A stretch of DNA of 19,386 nt. Source: Rhodobiaceae bacterium. GTDB taxonomy: Bacteria; Pseudomonadota; Alphaproteobacteria; Parvibaculales; Parvibaculaceae. Shown one piece after another: positions 13,101-19,386 of this stretch. The position numbers and the translations under genes are program-made. The notes beneath the pieces were generated by a model, which made no database searches, was not told the origin of the DNA, and saw nothing but the letters and a program-made list of their open reading frames with translations. Numbering within the stretch: position 1 is the stretch's first letter; each line of letters opens with the position of its first letter. The stretch is taken from the NCBI GenBank assembly GCA_002746275.1, contig NVWR01000003.1:354863-374248 (forward strand). Direction: 5' to 3'.

Positions 13101-15565
13101 ACACTCGCAACCGCGTTTCACACCCCTGGCATTTTGCGATCCTCTGGGCGCTGCTCGCCACTACTTTGTTCGTCGCGTCAGCTGCATATGCCGTAACGGC
13201 AGAGCCAGCGTGGAAGTTCAACCGATCTTTCAACGCCTGGACCCGCGCCCTGAACGCGATTGAAACCCGGCTGGACGAACCCGATTATGTCGTTGAGCAC
13301 GCCGAAGAGTTCCGCACCGATCTTTTAGACATCCGACAAAAGGCAAACGAAGCACGGGCGCAAGCGGACGACTTCGCCCTGGACACTCAAGATCTGTTGG
13401 AAGCCTTAGGCCCCAGGCCCACAGAGGAAGAACCGGAAGAAGCTTCCGACGTTGCAACGAAACGACAAAACCTTGAGGTCGAGGCTGCCGACTTTCGGGG
13501 CCGTGCCGCGCAGGCCCAACTGATTGTTCGCCGCGTGGACGCAATCACCGCAAATCTGAATGCGATCGAACAGGGACAAGCTGTCCGCACTCTTTTGACC
13601 CGAAGCCCGAGCCCTCTCGCCCTGCCGACCATTCTGGCGAGCCCGGGGGCAGCAGGACGCTATTTGCTGCACCTTGCCCAAGCGCCACGCGACTGGTGGC
13701 AGAAAGCCGAACAAGAAGACCGTGAAAAAGTATGGGGGCCAGCGGTATTGCTTTCCGTGATCTTCCTGCTTGCCGCAGCCTTTGCGTCACGCCTCGCCCT
13801 GGTCCGATGGTTTGGGCGCGACGAAACCATCGCAGAGCCCAGTTATACCCGTCGACTATTGGGGGCAAGCACCGGTGCTCTGGCCAATGGGTTGTTGCCC
13901 GCCATTTTTGCCGCCGTACTTTGGGTCGCCGCCAACCGGGCATTTGATCTGGAGCCTGGTACTTTCCTGAACCTGATCAACGGTTTGGTCGCAGCAACGC
14001 TGATCATAATTGCAACCATCGCCCTCCCACATGCAGCCCTTTCTCCCGCCCTGCCAAACTGGCGCGTCGCACCGATCAAACCAAAATACGCCCGCCGCCT
14101 GACCAGTCGGATCGGGGCACTGGGACTGCTCTTTGGGATCGACACATTTATCGGCTTCACTTCCTCCGAAGCGGACGCGTCATTCCTGACCATTTACAAC
14201 GCTCTCTTTGCGACCCTGGAAGCACTCCTCATTCTTGATCTACTCCGCGCCGCCCTATGGCGTCCTGACCCAGACTGGCGGCCCAGCGCACAGATCGACG
14301 AGACTGCTTCACCGAGCACCAAACCCCTCGAGGTCGAACCAAAAACGCACAAACGTCAGATTGCCTGGCGGGGATTGCGGAGCATCATCGGGCTCATCGC
14401 CATCGCAGGTGCCCTCGCCGCATGGGTTGGATACACCGCCCTCTCCGTCTATTTGATCGGCAGCCTCATCGCCAGCGCCCTCGTTGTCGGCGCTCTCTTT
14501 TTGTTGCGCGCCTTGTTCGCGGAATGGATCGACATCCTGATGCACCGTAAAGCCACCGCAGACTGGCTCAACCTGTCGGAAGCAGGCAGTGCCACAGTGA
14601 CCTTCTGGCTGGTGGGCCTTCTTCAGGTCACCATTTACATTTTTGGCGCCGCTCTGATCGGCGCATCATGGGGGCTGCCCCTCAATGAGATATGGACGCT
14701 TGTCTATAACCTCCTGACCGGCATCAATGTCGGTGGCGCAACCATTTCAATTGCAGACATTGTCGAGGCTATCGTTGTTTTCATCGCCACACTTCTCCTT
14801 TTTGGAATGGGCAAGCGGCTTCTCGGAGACACCGTGTTGCCACAAACCCGGCTCGACGCAGGCGCGCAATACTCCATTGCCACCATATTTGGGTATACCG
14901 GGATCATCACAGCCATCATCCTGACGGCGTCAGTCCTTGGTGTTGAATTTCAAAATCTCCTGATCATCGCAGGAGCGCTGTCTGTGGGGATCGGCTTTGG
15001 TCTGCAAAACATCGCCAACAACTTTATCTCCGGGCTCATTCTGCTTTTCGAACGCCCCATCAAGGTAGGCGACCTGATCGAAATCGGTGACACGCTGGGC
15101 CACGTCACTCACATCAATGTGCGCCGTACCGAAGTCGAAACTTTTCAACGCGCCGAAGTGATGATCCCCAACTCGGAACTCGTCTCAAAATCTGTGATCA
15201 ACTGGACCCACTCTGACAACAAAGCGCGGGTCGAGATCAATGTCGGTGTGGCCTACGGATCCGACACCGAGCTCGTGCGGGCCACATTACTCAAGGCAGC
15301 AGAGAATACGGGCAAAATTGTAAGTTGGCCTTCCGCCGATGTTCTGTTTCTCGATTTCGGTGACTCAAGTCTCGATTTCCAGCTTCGCTGTTTCACCAAT
15401 GATGTTTCATCGAGAATCACAACCTCATCGGCTCTACGCTTCGAAATCGATCGGCTTTTTCGAGAAGCCGGCGTCGAAATTCCATTTCCACAACGCGTGG
15501 TTCACATGGCAGCCGACAAACAAAAAGCAACTGGGCCCAAACCCACGGACAACGAGGCCCGTTGA
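13097..15565 (+). CDS. Large MscS-family mechanosensitive channel with N-terminal DUF3772-type region
   Basis: This 822-residue inner-membrane channel begins with a signal peptide, cleaved near AYA (about residue 33). A periplasmic coiled-coil region (about residues 34-170, TRALNAIETRLDEPD and onward) corresponds to DUF3772. Several membrane helices follow, and the conserved MscS core starts near residue 597: LTASVLGVEFQNLLIIAGALSVGIGFGLQNIANNFISGLILLFERPIKVGDLIEI, including the pore helix and beta domain. Members of this size relate to MscK/YbdG-like channels that release solutes on hypo-osmotic shock. The gene starts inside the end of the methyltransferase gene. The last residues are charged and cytoplasmic. 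The MscS call is firm; DUF3772 assignment is by length and layout. Confidence 0.92.
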   Translation: MNTRNRVSHPWHFAILWALLATTLFVASAAYAVTAEPAWKFNRSFNAWTRALNAIETRLDEPDYVVEHAEEFRTDLLDIRQKANEARAQADDFALDTQDLLEALGPRPTEEEPEEASDVATKRQNLEVEAADFRGRAAQAQLIVRRVDAITANLNAIEQGQAVRTLLTRSPSPLALPTILASPGAAGRYLLHLAQAPRDWWQKAEQEDREKVWGPAVLLSVIFLLAAAFASRLALVRWFGRDETIAEPSYTRRLLGASTGALANGLLPAIFAAVLWVAANRAFDLEPGTFLNLINGLVAATLIIIATIALPHAALSPALPNWRVAPIKPKYARRLTSRIGALGLLFGIDTFIGFTSSEADASFLTIYNALFATLEALLILDLLRAALWRPDPDWRPSAQIDETASPSTKPLEVEPKTHKRQIAWRGLRSIIGLIAIAGALAAWVGYTALSVYLIGSLIASALVVGALFLLRALFAEWIDILMHRKATADWLNLSEAGSATVTFWLVGLLQVTIYIFGAALIGASWGLPLNEIWTLVYNLLTGINVGGATISIADIVEAIVVFIATLLLFGMGKRLLGDTVLPQTRLDAGAQYSIATIFGYTGIITAIILTASVLGVEFQNLLIIAGALSVGIGFGLQNIANNFISGLILLFERPIKVGDLIEIGDTLGHVTHINVRRTEVETFQRAEVMIPNSELVSKSVINWTHSDNKARVEINVGVAYGSDTELVRATLLKAAENTGKIVSWPSADVLFLDFGDSSLDFQLRCFTNDVSSRITTSSALRFEIDRLFREAGVEIPFPQRVVHMAADKQKATGPKPTDNEAR

Positions 15566-15673
15566 TCTAAACAATCAAGACAATTACCAAAGCGACTGGC
15601 AAAGCACGGTCTGTCCCGTTATGGTTAGCGCAGTCATTCTGGCTAGGGGGTCTTTGGCAAGGCAGATGAGAAG

Positions 15674-16216
15674 ATGATGCGCGTTTCCAAATTTACAACA
15701 CTGATTTTATCCACTCTGGCGATAGCCTTTCTTGGCCTATCGGCAGCACAGGCCGCAGAGCCCACTTTGTTGGGCAAGTACAAGGACTGGGCAGCCTATT
15801 CTTATGGCTCGGGCAGCAGTCGGATTTGTTATGTCATGACAGAACCGAAATCGATGCGCCCAAGCGGTGCGAACCGGGGGGACGTCTTTTTGATGGTCAC
15901 CCATCGCCCCGGTCAGAACGTGCGCAACGAAATCTCCATGCGGGCCGGATATCCATTCTCGGAACGGTCACGCCCTTTTGTCCAAATCGGCTCTGACAAA
16001 TTCCAGATGTTCTCTGGCGTCACCGAAGGCGGCGAGAACCGCTACTGGGCATGGCTGCAGAACACTGGCGATGAGGACCGTATGGCCAGAGCTATGCGCC
16101 GAGGCAGCACCATGATCGTCAAGGGAACCTCAGAACGAGGCACGTTGACGACAGATCGCTATTCCCTTTCAGGGGTCAGCGCGGCCCTGACCAAAATCAA
16201 CGAGACCTGCCAGTAA
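15674..16216 (+). CDS. Invasion-associated locus B (IalB) family periplasmic protein
   Basis: This 180-residue exported protein has a signal peptide (MMRVSKFTTLILSTLAIAFL, cut after AQA near residue 27). The IalB core follows: a YKDWAAYSYGSGSSRICYVMTEPK opening with the DW and CY features of the family, a VFLMVTHRP strand, and a closing NETC with a second Cys that may pair with the first. IalB-family proteins are widespread in alphaproteobacteria; the name comes from Bartonella, where the homologue is linked to erythrocyte entry, but most members are in free-living species and have no known function. The start may be the ATG at 15674 or 15677. The gene stands alone between the channel gene and rlmN. 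Confidence 0.9.
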   Translation: MMRVSKFTTLILSTLAIAFLGLSAAQAAEPTLLGKYKDWAAYSYGSGSSRICYVMTEPKSMRPSGANRGDVFLMVTHRPGQNVRNEISMRAGYPFSERSRPFVQIGSDKFQMFSGVTEGGENRYWAWLQNTGDEDRMARAMRRGSTMIVKGTSERGTLTTDRYSLSGVSAALTKINETCQ

Positions 16217-16391
16217 CACTTAAAGCAGCGTCTTTTGATGGTTTCGGGCCTCGGGGCAACCTGGGGCCTGTGGTTTATTTGGCAGTTTTTGGGGATTTTA
16301 ACGCTGTCTGGCACAGAAGATGGTGCAGGTCAGCTTCCTCATGCTATGACGCACGGCAAACCACACCCGAAGCCAACCCTGAGGAGCCATC

Positions 16392-17600
16392 ATGGCAACC
16401 GTCCTTGACCGGACAGATCAACCTGCGACACGTGCCCGTGACGCGGTTTCTCCGTCACCTGCGGATACGCGTCTGTCCTTGATCGGGTTGAACCGGGAGG
16501 AACTGGCCGCAGCACTGCACGATGCGGGTGTTCGGGAGAAACAGATCCGCATGCGGGTGGGGCAAGTGTGGAATGCCATATACCACCGTGGACATACGTC
16601 CTTCGACGACGTCACAACCCTTGCCAAGGATTGTCGGGCAGATTTCGCCAAGCGCTTCTCCCTCGAACGCCCGAAAATTGTAACGGAACAGGTTTCCAGC
16701 GACGGGACCCGCAAATGGCTGATCCGTTTGCCATCAAACAATCCACGCGCTCCCTCGCTTGAGGTCGAAGCTGTCTACATTCCCGAAGCGAACCGCGGCA
16801 CCTTGTGCATTTCTTCGCAAGTGGGCTGCACACTCAATTGCACGTTCTGCCACACCGGCACCCAGAAGCTCGTGCACAATCTGACCTCCGGCGAGATCAT
16901 TGCCCAGATATTGATTGCGCGCGATACGCTGGGTGAATGGCCCATTGGTCCTTCAGCTTCCAAATCGCGCCCCGCACCGCAGGAAAACCGCCTGATCACC
17001 AATATCGTTCTGATGGGGATGGGCGAACCGCTTTATAATTTTGACAATGTCAAACAGGCCATGGCCATTGCCTCGGATGGCGACGGCCTGTCTGTATCGA
17101 AACGCCGCATCACCCTGTCCACGTCCGGAGTGGTCCCAGAGATCGCTCGTGTCGGCGATGAGATCGGGGTCATGCTCGCCATCTCCCTGCACGCCGTCAA
17201 CAATCCGACGCGCGATCTGTTGGTGCCCATCAACAAGAAATATCCTCTCGAAGAATTGCTCGACGCTTGCAGGAACTTCCCCGGCGTCTCCAATGCGCGC
17301 CGCATCACCTTTGAGTATGTGATGTTGAAGGGCGTGAACGACAGTCTCAAAGATGCCAAAGACCTGGTACGCCTGTTGAAAGGCATTCCGGCAAAAATCA
17401 ATCTCATCCCGTTCAATGCCTGGCCCGGCGCTCCTTATGAGTGTTCCGACTGGGAACAGATCGAGAAGTTTGCAGAGATTATAAACCGTGCGGGCTACGC
17501 AAGCCCTATCCGCACACCCCGCGGACGCGACATCATGGCCGCCTGTGGCCAGCTTAAATCCGCGAGTGAAAAAATCCGCGCCAGCCAAGTAGCAAGCTAG
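16392..17600 (+). CDS. rlmN: 23S rRNA (adenine2503-C2)/tRNA methyltransferase RlmN
   Basis: This 402-residue radical-SAM methyltransferase modifies C2 of A2503 in 23S rRNA (and A37 of some tRNAs). The radical-SAM cluster cysteines are Cys146, Cys150 and Cys153 in [14 protein letters not shown]. The two catalytic cysteines are Cys139 (CISSQVGC) and Cys385 (AACGQLKS), matching Cys118 and Cys355 of the E. coli enzyme. The SAM-binding GMGEPL motif and LSTSGVVP are present. AGGAG lies five bases before the ATG. The last 18 codons (17547-17600) recur at 83% identity 780 bp downstream, beyond the thermonuclease gene, which marks this gene's end as a recombination or insertion site. The protein itself looks complete and active. 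Confidence 0.96.
   Translation: MATVLDRTDQPATRARDAVSPSPADTRLSLIGLNREELAAALHDAGVREKQIRMRVGQVWNAIYHRGHTSFDDVTTLAKDCRADFAKRFSLERPKIVTEQVSSDGTRKWLIRLPSNNPRAPSLEVEAVYIPEANRGTLCISSQVGCTLNCTFCHTGTQKLVHNLTSGEIIAQILIARDTLGEWPIGPSASKSRPAPQENRLITNIVLMGMGEPLYNFDNVKQAMAIASDGDGLSVSKRRITLSTSGVVPEIARVGDEIGVMLAISLHAVNNPTRDLLVPINKKYPLEELLDACRNFPGVSNARRITFEYVMLKGVNDSLKDAKDLVRLLKGIPAKINLIPFNAWPGAPYECSDWEQIEKFAEIINRAGYASPIRTPRGRDIMAACGQLKSASEKIRASQVAS
17547..17600 (+). repeat. rlmN 3'-end direct repeat, copy 1 (within rlmN)
   Basis: These last 54 bases of rlmN, including the stop codon, match 45 of 54 bases at 18327-18380 on the same strand. The repeat encodes [17 protein letters not shown]. Differences between copies are mostly third-codon or conservative changes. 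Confidence 0.85.
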
Positions 17601-17769
17601 AACACACAACAGAGGCGAAAGAACTCTGCGTGTTAGCGTTGAGCTGGCTGAAGCTCGCAATGGGCATAATAGGCACAAGCTCACTAGAATCTTAATGAAT
17701 ACGCCTGGAACCCATTAATGCCAAGGACTTAGCATCTGCCCATGTACAAGTAAAATTGGGCCAGTGTTT
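17601..17769. other. Intergenic segment between rlmN and the thermonuclease gene
   Basis: This roughly 169-base segment is AT-richer than rlmN (17641-17700 has 27 G/C of 60, against 35 of 60 at 17281-17340 within rlmN). A GAGCT/AGCTC hairpin sits near 17641-17655, without a T-run. A CATAAT at 17665-17670 could be a -10 box but has no good -35 at normal spacing. No gene or integrase remnant is visible. Confidence 0.5.
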
Positions 17770-18318
17770 ATGGGTAGATCTATTCGCTTTGAAAGAAAGC
17801 GGGACCAAAAGAACAAACAGCCACGTAAATGGCCTGCTACATTAGCGGTCGCATTTACCCTGATATTTTACGTCAGTTTTTCTTCAATCGGCAAATATGC
17901 CGACACATACCCTGTACTTGAGAGCGGTCTTTTCAAGTTACCCAGTTCCTCCGACTCCTATGCCATAAACTTCGCTATGTGTGGATCTGGCCGACGCATC
18001 AACTGCGTTGTAGACGGAGATACATTTTACCTTGATGGACATTCAATCCGGGTGGCCGATATTGATACGCCCGAAACCCATCAAGCACGATGTTCCTATG
18101 AAGCTAATCTTGGGTCACGAGCAACGCGCCGTTTCATCGAGTTGCTAAACGCAGGACCATTTATCGTGAAATCAATTCCTTATCGCGATGAAGACCAGTA
18201 CGGGCGTAAACTGCGCACCGTTCATCGCAATAACCGGTCATTAGGTGCCATTTTGGTAGCTGAAGGATTGGCCCGTGTCTGGGAGGGCCATCGCCGTTCT
18301 TGGTGCATGAATTCCTGA
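17770..18318 (+). CDS. Membrane-anchored thermonuclease (SNase-like) protein
   Basis: This 182-residue staphylococcal-nuclease-like protein has a basic N terminus, one membrane helix (about residues 23-40), a linker, and an SNase domain from about residue 77. The catalytic pattern of S. aureus nuclease is kept: VVDGDTF (Asp82), IRVADIDTPE with Arg94, Asp99 and Glu102, and YGRKL with Arg146. It should be a calcium-dependent nuclease tethered to the inner membrane and facing the periplasm. I chose the ATG at 17770; a GTG at 17764 is in frame. Its 5' half is AT-richer than its neighbours (17821-17880 and 17881-17940 both have 26 G/C of 60). It lies between two copies of the rlmN tail, suggesting it arrived by insertion or recombination. 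The fold is firm, the biological role unknown. Confidence 0.88.
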   Translation: MGRSIRFERKRDQKNKQPRKWPATLAVAFTLIFYVSFSSIGKYADTYPVLESGLFKLPSSSDSYAINFAMCGSGRRINCVVDGDTFYLDGHSIRVADIDTPETHQARCSYEANLGSRATRRFIELLNAGPFIVKSIPYRDEDQYGRKLRTVHRNNRSLGAILVAEGLARVWEGHRRSWCMNS

Positions 18319-18326
18319 CCATCTAC

Positions 18327-18380
18327 GGCCAGCCTACATCCGCCAGCGAAAAAATCCGTGCCGGCCAGTTAGCAAGCTAA
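18327..18380 (+). repeat. rlmN 3'-end direct repeat, copy 2 (detached remnant)
   Basis: This 54-base copy of the end of rlmN lies 780 bp from copy 1, with 9 mismatches, and still ends in an in-frame stop (TAA). It translates as [17 protein letters not shown], but the bases just upstream no longer encode the catalytic-Cys segment (TIY where RlmN has AAC). No start codon serves it, so it is a non-functional remnant. Confidence 0.85.
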
Positions 18381-18526
18381 GCAAACCGGCGCCTTACAGG
18401 CACGGTTCAATCTCTCCGGTGAAACTGGCTCCTCACAACCTCACATTGGCTCCTCCCTGCAGGCTGTTTCATTTTCAATTTGCCTTATAGTCAGCGTTCC
18501 AAAAAGACTCAAGGGAGCGCAAGCAC

Positions 18527-19386
18527 ATGTCCAGCACATCATTTTTCATCAAAGAGATATGGCGCTACCCTGTTAAGTCCATGCAGGGCGAGCAGCTGAA
18601 TGAAACCGTGCTGACTAAAGGGGGCATTCCCCTCGACAGGGGCTGGGCGGTACGTGACGAAAAAACACAAACCATTGTGGGAGCCAAAAAGATCGGTGCC
18701 CTGCTCAACTTTTCCGCACGCTACATTGAAGGTACAAACGCGGGCACCGTGCCCCACGTAGAAATCACCGGGCCAGATGGCACGAAGTTTCGCTCCGACG
18801 ATAAAAATGTTCACACGCAACTGTCCGATGCACTTGGACAGCCCGTGACGCTGTGGCCGCTGCAACCCGCCGACAACAAAGAGCATTACCGTACAAAGAA
18901 TGTGCCCGAAGACATTGAAGTCGAGTTGCGAAGCATCTTTGCGCTGGAACCCTCCGAACCCCTGCCGGACTTAGGCGCTTTTCCACCTGACGTTCTGGCC
19001 GAGCTTATGGAATTCGCCACACCCGTCGGCACCTATTTCGATGCCTTTCCCCTGGATATGCTGACAGAAGCTTCCCTGCGCCATCTGCAAACGCTCACAC
19101 CAGACGCCGATCTAGATGTCCGCCGCTTTCGCCCGAACATCCTGCTCGCCGACAAAGACGACACTGTTGCTTTGGCGGAAGCAGAGTGGACCGGGAAGAA
19201 ACTCTCTTTGGGAGGGGCCCAAATCGACGCCGTCATGGAATGCCCTCGCTGCATCATGACGACCCGCGCACAAGGAACATTGCCGCGTGATGCCTCTATC
19301 ATGCGAGCTCTGGTCGCCCACACGAAACAAAACCTCTCCAGCTATTGCAATGTGAGCAAGGGCGGAAAAATCGCCGTTGGCGACAC
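18527..19386 (+). CDS. MOSC-domain protein (YcbX-like), 3' end cut by the window
   Basis: 286 codons are visible and the frame is still open at the right edge. The N-terminal beta-barrel domain is recognised by the start IKEIWRYPVKSMQGEQL, which matches the MOSC_N pattern (RYPVKS). The MOSC domain follows, with RRFRPNILL around residue 203 and the conserved cysteine segment MECPRCIMTTRA around residue 240. MOSC proteins bind molybdenum cofactor or transfer sulfur; YcbX-type members reduce N-hydroxylated compounds with the help of molybdopterin. GGGAG lies nine bases before the ATG. A TATAGT at 18486-18491 could be a -10 box but has no strong -35 partner. The stop must lie shortly beyond the window. 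The exact substrate is unknown. Confidence 0.9.
   Translation, partial: MSSTSFFIKEIWRYPVKSMQGEQLNETVLTKGGIPLDRGWAVRDEKTQTIVGAKKIGALLNFSARYIEGTNAGTVPHVEITGPDGTKFRSDDKNVHTQLSDALGQPVTLWPLQPADNKEHYRTKNVPEDIEVELRSIFALEPSEPLPDLGAFPPDVLAELMEFATPVGTYFDAFPLDMLTEASLRHLQTLTPDADLDVRRFRPNILLADKDDTVALAEAEWTGKKLSLGGAQIDAVMECPRCIMTTRAQGTLPRDASIMRALVAHTKQNLSSYCNVSKGGKIAVGD

Noticed and set aside
16953..17684. 243-codon minus frame over the 3' half of rlmN
   Set aside because: rlmN on plus has all catalytic cysteines and motif order; the antisense frame shows no domain and comes from codon-position GC bias.
17601..18326. Insertion sequence or phage remnant at the rlmN tail
   Set aside because: No transposase or integrase frame and no terminal inverted repeats are visible; only the direct repeats of the rlmN end support an insertion, so it is reported as a footprint and not as a named element.

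Overview
This window looks like chromosomal DNA from an alphaproteobacterium. The support is an IalB-family periplasmic protein, a DUF3772/MscS-type large mechanosensitive channel, many short intergenic gaps with ATGA start/stop overlaps, and a moderately high GC content. The species cannot be named from the sequence. I see no rRNA, tRNA, CRISPR array, insertion sequence or integrase gene.

Layout. Positions 1-1072 (minus) hold the start of an FtsX-like ABC permease and its ATPase, a YbbAP-type pair. They are divergent from a secreted TesA-type SGNH esterase (1160-1864), the same arrangement as tesA/ybbA-ybbP in E. coli. An aldo/keto reductase and an RNA 2',3'-cyclic phosphodiesterase (ThpR) follow on plus. 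Next come a minus low-molecular-weight tyrosine phosphatase, a plus pterin-4a-carbinolamine dehydratase, and a tiny YjfB-like motility-associated gene. The tiny gene ends at a strong intrinsic terminator shared with a convergent NAD-type SDR dehydrogenase (minus). A DUF1232 membrane protein (plus) leads into the next block.

Positions 6134-11393 are six tightly spaced minus-strand genes that probably form one operon: enoyl-CoA hydratase/isomerase, zinc-less MDR oxidoreductase, a membrane-anchored SGNH-fold protein whose catalytic residues are all replaced, a RidA-like protein without its usual arginine, a class C beta-lactamase-like serine hydrolase, and a DMT transporter. A divergent TetR regulator (11548-12180) lies upstream. 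The gap between them carries two matching operator-like inverted repeats, one of them filling the 17-bp spacer of a near-consensus promoter for the operon. This suggests a TetR-controlled acyl-CoA or small-acid catabolic unit.

Positions 12181-12545 are a non-coding, hairpin-rich stretch ahead of a SPOUT RNA methyltransferase gene, which overlaps the start of an 822-residue MscS-family channel gene. An IalB-family protein and rlmN follow. Downstream of rlmN is a small AT-richer segment with a membrane-anchored thermonuclease gene. It is bounded by two diverged copies of the rlmN 3' end (17547-17600 and 18327-18380, exactly 780 bp apart), a footprint of past insertion or recombination at the rlmN tail. 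The window ends inside a MOSC-domain gene.
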